Part shown: piece after piece, positions 46,638 to 54,789 of the stretch
Numbering within the stretch: the stretch's first letter is position 1
How the letters are laid out: each line of letters begins with the position of its first letter
Assembly (NCBI RefSeq): GCF_034259325.1
Contig: NZ_JAXIVS010000001.1
Location: forward strand, 868,001-932,000
DNA length: 64,000 nucleotides
Direction of reading: 5' to 3'
Source: Hyalangium ruber
Lineage (GTDB): Bacteria; Myxococcota; Myxococcia; Myxococcales; Myxococcaceae
The notes under the pieces: model-generated
What the model was told of the DNA's origin: nothing
The model's input: only the letters and a program-made list of their open reading frames with translations
Databases searched by the model: none
Program-made: the position numbers and the translations under genes

Positions 46638-48548
46638 ATGGATGAGTCGGCCCGCCCGGGAGTTCACAAGCGGCGTCTGCCCGGGGGATGGGTGAGCGCT
46701 GTCGCCATCAGCTTGTTCGTCGCCGCTACGGCCTGGGTATCCGTACACCCACGCCGCTCGGAGGAGCACACTCCGGGTGCGGAGCACGTCACGCCCATGG
46801 TGGCCTCGCCCCCGAAGGATCGCCGCGAGGAGCGACTCGCCGCGACGCGGGCGATCGTCCGGGCGCTGGCGCCCGCGGCCTCCCGCCGGCTGCCGGAGCG
46901 CACGGAGCGGGAGAAGGAGCTGCACCAGCTGGCCACGTCGCTGGGCGCTCCCGGCACGCGGCTGGAGAACCCGTGTGTCGAGTGGGCAGGCCCCTTCTGC
47001 GCTCGCACGGCGCTCGAGCCCCTGTTCTCCGCGCTGGACGGCCTGCGCGCGGGGACGAGCTCTTCGCGGGTGACGATCTCCGCGTTCGGAAACTCGCTGA
47101 TCGCCGCGGACCGCATCGTCGACGTCGTCCGGGAGGATCTGGTCCACCTGTTCGGAGACGGAGGCCGCGGCCTGCTGCTCGTCGACCGGATCGCCGACTA
47201 CGGCCCCCGCACGCGGTCGAGCCAATCGGCGACGGGCTGGCAGGTGTACACGGTGGGGGACGTCAAGCCGGCGCCCCTGCCGCTGGGGCTGACGGGGGTC
47301 TCCCATGTCTCCACCACGCCGAAGGCCCGCGCGCGCTTCGAGCTCTCAGGAGAGACCCAGGGCGCGGTGTACTGGGTGGACCAGGACGCGGGCCCGATCG
47401 AGCTGCGCATCGACGGCGAGCTCGTGGTGACGACCACCCCGTCTGACACGGGCGGCCAGCAGCGCACGGAGGTGACGATTCCCCCGGGCGCGAAGGCGCT
47501 GGAGCTCATCGCCCACCGGAAGGGAACCATCGTCCAGGGCGTCGCGCTGGACCGGGGTGGCCCGGGGCTCGTGCTGGATACCCTCGGCGTGCCCGCGGCG
47601 GACGCCAGCCTCTTCCTCCAGGCGGACGAGGAGATGGTCACCGAGCAGCTTCGCTCGCGGGCTCCTGCCCTGGTGATGATGATGCTCGGAGGCAACGAGG
47701 TGAAGCGGCTGCAGTGGGGACGCTCCACCATCGAGAAGGTGGAGCGCGATCTGCATCGCTTCATCCAGCGCGTGAAGACCGCGGCGCCAGGCTCGGCCTG
47801 TCTGCTGGTGGGGCCGCTGGACGCCGTGCTGGGGCCGGATGCATCGCGGCCGTTCCAGCAGCGGGCCGATCTGCTCGAGGTGCTCGAGCTCGAGCGGCGC
47901 ATCGCCCAGGAGGAGGGGTGCGCGTTCTTCGACATGTTCACGGCCATGGGCGGCACGGGCTCCCTGCAGCGGATGCACGCCCGGGGGCTGGTGCATGACG
48001 ACCTGGTACACCCGCGAGGCAAGGGCCTCGACCTGCTCGGGGAGCTGATGGCGGAGGCGCTCCTGCGCTCCTGGTCGGACACGCCGCGCACCGAGCAGCC
48101 CTACGCGCTGGCGGAGGCCTGGGCCACGCTCGTGGGAGGCGACCTGCTGCCCCATGAGGCCCACCCGTGGCGCTCAGCACCGCCCGTGGCGCTGCTGCTG
48201 CCCGAAGCACCGCAGGACCCGCTGTCGGGCGGCATCCACCGCGTGCTCTCGGCGTCCCGGGCCTGGACCCCGCGCTCCGAGGAGGCGCGATGGGTGGTGC
48301 TCGGTGCCGAGGCCTCCCAGAGCCCGCCGCGCCCCATTGCCGTGAGTGGCCCGGCGGATCAGCGGTGCGTGACGTTCGTCTCCGAGAGCAGCCCGGCGCG
48401 CGGCGGGGAGCCGTGCCTGCCGGTCGCGCTGCCGCCGCTGCCTCCCGACTTGCAGGATCCGCTGCACCGGGGCGTCGCGGCCGGTGCGTGGCTGCTGGCG
48501 GAGATCGTCCGGCATGACGCGCTCTCGGCGACCCGGAGCCCTCGGTGA
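46638..48548 (+). CDS. SGNH-family envelope protein, Ape1-like
   Basis: A 636-residue protein with an N-terminal membrane anchor (VSAVAISLFVAATAWVSV). The SGNH blocks can be followed: block I ISAFGNSLIAADRIVD with the following FGDGGRGL, block III MMLGGNEVKR and block V HDDLVHPRGKG. The spacing of block I and the GDGGRG element resembles peptidoglycan O-acetylesterase Ape1 and related acyltransferases. The usual GDS is GNS here; the Ser is kept. A C-terminal region after residue 490 is of unknown type. The gene overlaps the next by four bases. Confidence 0.78.
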   Translation: MDESARPGVHKRRLPGGWVSAVAISLFVAATAWVSVHPRRSEEHTPGAEHVTPMVASPPKDRREERLAATRAIVRALAPAASRRLPERTEREKELHQLATSLGAPGTRLENPCVEWAGPFCARTALEPLFSALDGLRAGTSSSRVTISAFGNSLIAADRIVDVVREDLVHLFGDGGRGLLLVDRIADYGPRTRSSQSATGWQVYTVGDVKPAPLPLGLTGVSHVSTTPKARARFELSGETQGAVYWVDQDAGPIELRIDGELVVTTTPSDTGGQQRTEVTIPPGAKALELIAHRKGTIVQGVALDRGGPGLVLDTLGVPAADASLFLQADEEMVTEQLRSRAPALVMMMLGGNEVKRLQWGRSTIEKVERDLHRFIQRVKTAAPGSACLLVGPLDAVLGPDASRPFQQRADLLEVLELERRIAQEEGCAFFDMFTAMGGTGSLQRMHARGLVHDDLVHPRGKGLDLLGELMAEALLRSWSDTPRTEQPYALAEAWATLVGGDLLPHEAHPWRSAPPVALLLPEAPQDPLSGGIHRVLSASRAWTPRSEEARWVVLGAEASQSPPRPIAVSGPADQRCVTFVSESSPARGGEPCLPVALPPLPPDLQDPLHRGVAAGAWLLAEIVRHDALSATRSPR

Positions 48549-50671
48549 GCCTCCGCGGCAGCGCGTGGATTCTCCTCACGGTGTTCCTGGCGTGGACGGC
48601 CTCCGCCGCGCCCAAGGCTCGCGCCGCGCCTCCGCCGCAGCTTCCGCCCGGCACCGAGGCGTTCCCCTCCGAGGTGACGAGCGCCCTGGAGGTCCGGCTT
48701 CAGGAGCAGCTGGCGGGACGCCTGCCCGCGGGACTCTCGGTAGGAGTCTCCCTGGGTGACTTCGCGTGGACGGCGGGCTTCGGCTTTCGCAACGTCGAGA
48801 AGCGGCTCAAGGCCACGCCTCGGACGACGTACCGCACGGCCTCCGTGGCCAAGAGCTTCACCGCCATCGCCATCCTGCAACTGGTGGAGGCGGGCACGGT
48901 GGGCCTGGATGATGACATCCGCACCTGGGTGCCGGACTTCCCCGAGAAACAGTGGCCCGTCACGGTGCGGCAGCTCCTGGGGCACCTGGGCGGGGTGAGC
49001 CACTACCGCGACCCGCCGCACGACAGCCGCATCACGCGGCGGATGACCACCGCCGAGGCGATCGCGATCTTCAAGGACTGGCCGCTGGTGGTCGAGCCCG
49101 GCACCGAGTTCACCTATACGACGTACGGCTACAACCTGCTCGGGGCGGCGGTCGAGAAGGCCTCGGGCCTGCCCTTCGGCGAATACCTGTCGCGCCGGGT
49201 CTTCACGCCCGCCGGCATGAAGACCGCGGCGATGGACGACTACCGCACGCGGGACGGGTGGCACGCCGTGGGATACCGGCCCGTGAACGGTGGCATCGCT
49301 CGCTCGCACCGGTTGGACCTCTCGTCACGCTTCGGCGGTGGGGGCGCGCGTGCGTCGGTGGTGGACCTGCTGGCGTTCGGGCGCGCGGTGATGGCCAGCA
49401 CGCTCGTCACTCCCGAAACCACGCGCATGATGCAGATGTCGATGGAGACGCGGGACGGCCGGCTCATCGACTACGGGATGGGGTTCGCCGTCTACCCGAC
49501 CCGCGGCCACTACATCGTCGCGCACGCGGGCGGGCAGCCCGAGACGAGCACCTTCCTGCTGCTCATCCCCGCCGAGCGGCTGGCGATCGCGGTGGCGATG
49601 AACCTCGAGGCCCAGGACGACCTGCTGCGCGAGCTCATCGCCACCATCACCGAGTTCCTCCTGGAGGGCGGCACCCGGCGGCGGGCCGTGCATGCGGCGG
49701 ACCCGGCGGACGAGGTGCTCCACGAGGGCCTCTATCGGATCTACTCGTACGGCCGCGCCTTCTACACGTTCAACCGCGCCGGCTACGGCCTCACGCCCGA
49801 GCCGGGCTCGCTGCCGCGCGCCTTCACCGAGGCCTCCGCCCTGCTGTCGCACGAGGCGATCGCGGCGGATCCCCGCGCGGCGCAGAAGAAGTTGAAGCAG
49901 GCCCACCACCCGCGCTCCGAGCGCCTCTTCATCCGGGTGGGCATGCACATGGCGGAGCGGATCGCCTCGGCGTTCGGCCCCCAGGCCCTCTCCGCCTATC
50001 CGGCCGAGGGCGCCCTGCCCTTCTTCGAGGACTATCTGCGCGCCTGCGAGCAGCAGAAGTGCGCGGAGGCGCTCCAGTTCTCTCCGGGCCTGCGCGCGGA
50101 CATCGTCCGACTCGTGGGGCCCTGGCGGAGGGCGAACGCGCCGGAGCTGCGGCCGGTGTTGCCCCGCTCGGTGCCGGAGATGAACACCCGCCTGGAGGCC
50201 ATCGAGCGCGCGATCCAGGGAGTGCCGCTCCACCCCGACTTCACCGAGGAGGTGCTCGAGCTGGCGCAATCGCCCAAGACGCCTCCCGAGGAGACGACGC
50301 GGCTGCTCGACTGGGCGCTGCGGACGCACCCGGCCTCCGTCGCCACGATGCTCGCCCGGGCGGACGCGTTCCTCCTCCAGGAGGAGGATGCGGAGTCCGC
50401 GGAGCTGCTGTACCGCCGCGCCTTCGAGCGTCCAACGGGAGCCGACGCGCTCTCCCCCGAGAAGCTCCTGGCGCGGGCGAAGAAGCACCCCGCGGCGCTC
50501 GAGGTGCTGCGCATCGCCGTGAAGCTGCACCCGAACACCCCTCCCCTCTGGCAGGCGCTCGCGGCCCGGGAGAAGGAGGTGGGCAACGCGGATGCGGCGC
50601 GGGCCGCGCTGGAGCAGGCGAACGGCCTGCCGCCTCCGCCGGCCATGCTCCAGAGCACTCCGACGCCGTAG
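48545..50671 (+). CDS. LACTB-like serine hydrolase with C-terminal TPR-like region
   Basis: A 708-residue exported protein starting at GTG 48545 inside the previous stop (GTGA). After a signal peptide (ILLTVFLAWTASAAP) comes a beta-lactamase/transpeptidase fold: Ser100-x-x-Lys103 (SVAK), the second motif Y191-T-T in place of YxN, as in LACTB-type enzymes, and HAGGQPE. The C-terminal 300 residues are helical and repetitive (LEVLRIAVKLHPNTPPLWQAL), suggesting TPR repeats. Coupling to an SGNH protein points to cell-wall remodelling, by inference. Confidence 0.86.
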   Translation: MSLRGSAWILLTVFLAWTASAAPKARAAPPPQLPPGTEAFPSEVTSALEVRLQEQLAGRLPAGLSVGVSLGDFAWTAGFGFRNVEKRLKATPRTTYRTASVAKSFTAIAILQLVEAGTVGLDDDIRTWVPDFPEKQWPVTVRQLLGHLGGVSHYRDPPHDSRITRRMTTAEAIAIFKDWPLVVEPGTEFTYTTYGYNLLGAAVEKASGLPFGEYLSRRVFTPAGMKTAAMDDYRTRDGWHAVGYRPVNGGIARSHRLDLSSRFGGGGARASVVDLLAFGRAVMASTLVTPETTRMMQMSMETRDGRLIDYGMGFAVYPTRGHYIVAHAGGQPETSTFLLLIPAERLAIAVAMNLEAQDDLLRELIATITEFLLEGGTRRRAVHAADPADEVLHEGLYRIYSYGRAFYTFNRAGYGLTPEPGSLPRAFTEASALLSHEAIAADPRAAQKKLKQAHHPRSERLFIRVGMHMAERIASAFGPQALSAYPAEGALPFFEDYLRACEQQKCAEALQFSPGLRADIVRLVGPWRRANAPELRPVLPRSVPEMNTRLEAIERAIQGVPLHPDFTEEVLELAQSPKTPPEETTRLLDWALRTHPASVATMLARADAFLLQEEDAESAELLYRRAFERPTGADALSPEKLLARAKKHPAALEVLRIAVKLHPNTPPLWQALAAREKEVGNADAARAALEQANGLPPPPAMLQSTPTP

Positions 50672-50752
50672 TGAGTGGACGACACCCCGGCACGTGGGTG
50701 GATGGTCTCCCTTCACGCGGTGTGCGAGACTGGAGGTTCGACGGGAGGGTGT

Positions 50753-51262
50753 ATGACGGCCGAGAAGTTCGACCTCCAGCAGCTCCAGATCGCGTCTCCC
50801 TGCTACGAGCGCTGGGAGAACATGACGGGCGATGAGCGGGTGCGCCACTGCGCGAGCTGCAAGCTCAACGTCTACAACGTGCGCGAGCTCAACAAGGCCG
50901 AAGTCGAAGAGTTGGTGACGCGCGCCTCCGGTCGGGTGTGCATGCGGCTCTACCGCCGCTGGGACGGCACGGTGCTCACAAAAGACTGCCCGGTGGGCGT
51001 CAGCCGCGCCCGGGTGCGCCTGGCCTCGGCGCTGCTCACCGCGGCGGCCTTCGTGGGGGTCCTCCTCCTGCCGCTGCTGCGCCTGGGCTCGCGAGGCTCC
51101 TCGGAGCCGCCCCCTACGTTCCAGGAGCGCTTCGACCAGGTGAAGGAAGAGGCCTATGAGTGGCCTGTCTTCGGGACCATCTTGGAGGAGATCTCTCCCC
51201 GCCCCCGCGCCATCATGGGCGCCATGATTCGACTCCCCTCGGGGGGCAGCGGCCATCCCTGA
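50753..51262 (+). CDS. Cys-rich protein with C-terminal membrane anchor
   Basis: The protein has 169 residues from ATG 50753 with GGGAGGG upstream; an in-frame start at 50675 is less likely. Five Cys lie in the first 80 residues (C17, C33-x2-C36, C63, C79) within conserved-looking text (PCYERWENMTGDERVRHC; RWDGTVLTKDCPVG). One membrane helix spans about 90-109 and a 60-residue tail follows. The Cys pattern suggests a metal or redox site in the cytoplasm. I know the pattern from uncharacterised proteins only; function is unknown. Confidence 0.78.
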   Translation: MTAEKFDLQQLQIASPCYERWENMTGDERVRHCASCKLNVYNVRELNKAEVEELVTRASGRVCMRLYRRWDGTVLTKDCPVGVSRARVRLASALLTAAAFVGVLLLPLLRLGSRGSSEPPPTFQERFDQVKEEAYEWPVFGTILEEISPRPRAIMGAMIRLPSGGSGHP

Positions 51263-51358
51263 GAAGCCCGCGTGGGGGAGAAGCGAGCAGGCTTGCTGCC
51301 ACGAGCCGCGCTCCCGGGGTGGTAGGCTACGGTCTCTGCCCTGAACCCGCGCTCCGAG

Positions 51359-53152
51359 ATGACCACCGCCAGCCCGCAGGCGACACCTCCCCCTCCCGCT
51401 GAGCCTCCCGTCGTGTTCACCCCCGCGCCCCAGGGGCCGGGGCGCCGCAGCCGCCGCCGCGACTGGGTACGTGGGCTGAGCCGAGCCACCGCCGCACTGC
51501 TGGTGCTCTTCGAGTTCACCGTGCGCGGCCAAGCACACCCCTGGCGGGAGCTGGTAGCGATGCTCCTGGCCGCGAGCGTGGTGGCGGCGTTCGGCGGCGA
51601 GCTGGTGCGCGATACCTGGGCCTTCCGCCTGCGCCTGTGGCGCCACCGCTGGCCGGACCTGCTCTTCGCGGTGCCTGTCGTGCTCTCTCTGGGCACGGGC
51701 AACCCCCGGGGCGCGGCGGCGCTGGTAGTCCTGCGGCTGCTCGCGCGCGAGATCATTGATGCGGTGGCCTGGCGCCCCGCGAGGCCGATGCTGGAGGCGC
51801 TCCAGCGCCGTCCCCTGACGATGCTGGTGCTCTCGGTCCTCTTCACCGTCCTGATGGGCACGCTGGCGCTGATGTTCCCGGCCGCCACGCGTGACGGCCA
51901 GGGCGCGCCCTTCATGGTGGCCCTCTTCACGGCCACCAGCGCCGCGTGCGTGACGGGCCTGACGGTGGTGGACACCGGCAGCTACTTCAGCGGCTTCGGC
52001 CACTGGGTCATCCTGAGCCTCGTCCAGGTGGGCGGCCTGGGCATCATGACCATCACCACCACCTTGGCGCTGGCCTTCCGCAGCCAGCTCTCGGCGCGCA
52101 CGCGCGGGGCGATGCAGGAGATGCTGGACGAGGAGACGGTCCACGGCTTCCAGCGCCTGCTCTATTCCATGATGCTCATCACGGTGACGCTGGAGGCCCT
52201 GGGCGCGCTGGCCCTCTACCCCTCGTTCCGGCTGGCTCCGGATGGGCGGGTGCTGGAGGCCTCGGAGCGCGCCTTCTACGCCGCCTTCCACTCGGTGGCA
52301 GCCTTCTGCAACGCGGGCTTCGGGCTCTACCCGGACAACATGATGCGCTTCGTGGGCCACCCCACGGTCAACCTCACGCTGATGGCGCTCGTCGTGCTTG
52401 GGGGCCTGGGCTTCCCGGTGGTCACCTCGCTGCTGGATTGGAAGCTGTGGCGGTCGCGCGGAGTGCGAGGAGCCTGGCGCTTCCTGCCCGTACACACGCG
52501 CGTGGCCCTCATCGCCAGCGCGGGGCTGGTGGTGGGCGGCGCGGTCTCGTGGCTGGTGCTGGAGTGGAACCACTCCCTGGCCGGGCTCTCTTTCGGAGAG
52601 CGGCTCCTGGCCAGCCTCTTCCAGAGCGTCTCCTTGCGCAGCGCGGGCTTCAACTCGGTGGACATCGCGCGCCTGGGCACGCCGATGATGCTGATCTCCC
52701 TGATGCTGATGTTCATCGGCGGCTCGCCGGGAGGCACCGCCGGCGGCGTGAAGACAACGACCGTGGCGGTGCTGGTGTTCACCTTCCGAGCGCTGCTGCG
52801 CAACCGCTCCGACGTGGAGCTCATGGGGCGCAGCGTGCCGGTGGCCACGGTGTACCGGGCCTGCGCGGTGACGCTCATCTGCGTGGGCCTGCTCTTCGGC
52901 CTGGCCTTCCTGCTCTTCGCCGTCGAGCCACACCTGCCCTTCCGCGAGGTGCTCTTCGAAGCGGTGAGCGCCTTCGGCACGACGGGGCTGACCACGGGGG
53001 TGACGCCGCAGCTGTCCACCGCGGGCAAGCTGGTGGTGTGCGCGCAGATGTTCGTGGGCCGGCTCGGCCCCTTCACCCTGGCGCTCGCGGTGGGGCTGTC
53101 CAAGGGGCTTTCGAGCTACAGCTTCCCCTCGACGAAGATCGTCGTGGGCTGA
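51359..53152 (+). CDS. TrkH/KtrB-type potassium uptake channel subunit
   Basis: A 597-residue integral membrane protein. The core has the four M1-P-M2 repeats of the family with selectivity-type segments at ATSAACVTGL, SVAAFCNAGFG, SVSLRSAGFNS and VSAFGTTGLT. The Gly-rich gate region MFIGGSPGGTAGGVKT is intact. The N-terminal 140 residues with extra helices exceed the usual KtrB length. The RCK partner gene follows 12 bases later, so a potassium uptake system is clear. Confidence 0.93.
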   Translation: MTTASPQATPPPPAEPPVVFTPAPQGPGRRSRRRDWVRGLSRATAALLVLFEFTVRGQAHPWRELVAMLLAASVVAAFGGELVRDTWAFRLRLWRHRWPDLLFAVPVVLSLGTGNPRGAAALVVLRLLAREIIDAVAWRPARPMLEALQRRPLTMLVLSVLFTVLMGTLALMFPAATRDGQGAPFMVALFTATSAACVTGLTVVDTGSYFSGFGHWVILSLVQVGGLGIMTITTTLALAFRSQLSARTRGAMQEMLDEETVHGFQRLLYSMMLITVTLEALGALALYPSFRLAPDGRVLEASERAFYAAFHSVAAFCNAGFGLYPDNMMRFVGHPTVNLTLMALVVLGGLGFPVVTSLLDWKLWRSRGVRGAWRFLPVHTRVALIASAGLVVGGAVSWLVLEWNHSLAGLSFGERLLASLFQSVSLRSAGFNSVDIARLGTPMMLISLMLMFIGGSPGGTAGGVKTTTVAVLVFTFRALLRNRSDVELMGRSVPVATVYRACAVTLICVGLLFGLAFLLFAVEPHLPFREVLFEAVSAFGTTGLTTGVTPQLSTAGKLVVCAQMFVGRLGPFTLALAVGLSKGLSSYSFPSTKIVVG

Positions 53153-53164
53153 CGAGGCGCGCAG

Positions 53165-53827
53165 ATGAAGACGTACGTGGTGGTGGGCCTGGGGCAGTTC
53201 GGCGAGTGCGTGGCGCGGGAGCTGAGCCAGGCCGGACACGAGGTGCTGGCGGTGGACCGCTCCATGGAGCGCGTGGAGGCGCTCAAGGATGTGGTGGCGC
53301 AGGCCATGCGCGCCGACTGCACCTCGGAAGAGGCCATGCGCGCGCTGGGGGCGAGCAAGGCGGAGGTGGCGGTGGTGTCGCTGGGCGAAGAGGACTTCGA
53401 GGCGGCCGTGCTGGGCACGGCGGTGCTCAAGGCGCTGGGCATCAAGACGGTGGTGGCGCGCTCCTCCAGCCCGCAGCGGGGGCGGATCCTCTCGCTGGCG
53501 GGGGCCTCCCGGGTGGTCTACCCGGAGGCGGAGATGGGCGAGCAGCTCGCGCGGATGCTGATGCACACCAACCTGCTGGCCAGCACGGAGCTGCCCAGCG
53601 GCTACGCGTTGGCGGAGCTCCGAGTACCGGAGCACGCGGCGGGAAAGAGCCTCCAGGAGCTGCGGCTGCGGCAGACGCACGGGCTCAACGTCATCGCCAT
53701 CCACCACCGAGGCCTCCTCAACGAGCCCATCCCCGAGGCCATGCTGAACGGCGGGGACGTGCTGCTGGTGGCGGGCAAGGCGGAGCGCGTGGCGGCGCTG
53801 GCGCGGCTCTGGGAGCCCAAGAGCTAG
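53165..53827 (+). CDS. KtrA/TrkA-type RCK regulatory subunit
   Basis: A 220-residue cytoplasmic protein with a Rossmann RCK_N domain (VVVGLGQFGECVARELSQAG, GxGxxG motif; acidic VDRSMERVE binds the ribose) and an RCK_C domain (residues about 135-215). A single RCK pair of this length fits KtrA rather than the double-length TrkA. It gates the channel encoded just before it in response to nucleotides. Confidence 0.93.
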   Translation: MKTYVVVGLGQFGECVARELSQAGHEVLAVDRSMERVEALKDVVAQAMRADCTSEEAMRALGASKAEVAVVSLGEEDFEAAVLGTAVLKALGIKTVVARSSSPQRGRILSLAGASRVVYPEAEMGEQLARMLMHTNLLASTELPSGYALAELRVPEHAAGKSLQELRLRQTHGLNVIAIHHRGLLNEPIPEAMLNGGDVLLVAGKAERVAALARLWEPKS

Positions 53828-53887
53828 GGCGTTGTTCACCCCGAGCAATACCCAGCGATACCGAGCGTCCCGAACGTCCCACTGGGT

Positions 53888-53916
53888 TTGACGCGCCTGA
53901 GAACACGGGATATTTG
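53888..53916 (+). promoter_or_regulatory. Sigma-70-type promoter of the tonB gene
   Basis: TTGACG (53888-53893), a 17-base spacer and TATTTG (53911-53916) form a fair housekeeping promoter. Transcription would start near 53923, just before the Fur-box-like palindrome. Confidence 0.55.
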
Positions 53917-53930
53917 TAGCCCCGATGAAG

Positions 53931-53947
53931 TTGAGAACGATTCTCAA
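53931..53947. promoter_or_regulatory. Fur-box-like palindrome
   Basis: TTGAGAACGATTCTCAA is a palindrome with 7-base arms. Read as a 7-1-7 Fur site (TGAGAAC-G-ATTCTCA) it matches 12 of 15 bases of TGATAAT-G-ATTATCA. It lies just downstream of the predicted transcription start, where a bound Fur would block RNA polymerase. Confidence 0.75.
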
Positions 53948-54023
53948 TATCGAAATGCTAGGGCCCTCCGACGACAGTGGGTTCCTCGCGGAAAAGGCGG
54001 TTCCTTCCGTGGGGCTCTTCCGC

Positions 54024-54788
54024 ATGGGTGATGGCGCCGCTGGCACCGGGGCTTGGGAGCGGTGGGGATGGGCCCTGCTCATCGCCGCGTTCCTCCATGC
54101 CGGCGCGCTCATGGCCGCGCTCTCGGTCCCCCACTCCCTGCCGAAGGCGCCTCCAGCGCCCCCGGAGCCGGAGCTGGTGCTTCTCACCTTCGTGGCTCCG
54201 CCCGCCGCCGCGCCCGCCGTCATGGCCCAGCCGGAGACGGCCCCTCAGCGCCTGCTGTCCAGGACCCGCGCGCGTCCTTCCCGCCCGATGGTGGTGCCGC
54301 GGGTGCCGGAGAAGCTGCCCGTGCCCCAAGAGGTGGTGGAGGCCCCGCCCGAGGAAGCACCTGCTCCCGAGGCTTTCGCGGAGGAAGAGGAAGTGCTGGG
54401 AGCCGGCGCCGTGGGTAATGTCGTCGCGGGGCTGGTGAGCTCCGCCGCGAAGCCAGGGGAAGGCTCGGGGCTGGGCGTCACCTCGGGCGGCGAGGCCGTC
54501 GACCTGAAGCAGGTGTCACGGCCCCCTGAAGTGCTCAAGCAGGTCGTTCCTCAATACCCCCGGCAGGCCCGCTCGCGACGCATCGTGGGGCTGGTCCTGG
54601 TGCGCGTCATCGTCGGCGTCGATGGGCGCGTCGAACCCGAGCACACCCGCATCATCCGCTCCGTGCCCGAGCTGGACGCGGCCGCCACGGCCGCCGTCAG
54701 TCAGTGGCGCTTCTCCCCCGCGCTCGGCCGTCACGGCCGCCCGGTGCGCGTGATCATCGACATCCCCGTCCAGTTCTCCCTGAAGTGA
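54024..54788 (+). CDS. tonB: TonB-family energy transducer
   Basis: The protein has 254 residues from ATG 54024. Earlier ATGs at 53925 and 53955 are in frame, but the first lies at the predicted transcription start within the Fur site and bases up to 54023 use codons rare in this genome (CTA, AGT, GTT), so the later start with GTGGGG upstream is preferred. A helix with the TonB-type His (LLIAAFLHAGALMAAL) is followed by a Pro-rich periplasmic stretch and the TonB_C domain (VVPQYPRQARSRRIVGLVLV; SQWRFSPAL). It should energise the receptor at 56199. Confidence 0.9.
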   Translation: MGDGAAGTGAWERWGWALLIAAFLHAGALMAALSVPHSLPKAPPAPPEPELVLLTFVAPPAAAPAVMAQPETAPQRLLSRTRARPSRPMVVPRVPEKLPVPQEVVEAPPEEAPAPEAFAEEEEVLGAGAVGNVVAGLVSSAAKPGEGSGLGVTSGGEAVDLKQVSRPPEVLKQVVPQYPRQARSRRIVGLVLVRVIVGVDGRVEPEHTRIIRSVPELDAAATAAVSQWRFSPALGRHGRPVRVIIDIPVQFSLK

Positions 54789-54789
54789 C

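Noticed and set aside
49325-54223. Very long open frame on the minus strand (over 1,600 codons)
   Set aside because: It lies antisense to the LACTB-like, Cys-rich, TrkH, KtrA and TonB genes, gives a low-complexity His/Arg/Gly/Ala-rich product with no domains, and arises from high GC content.
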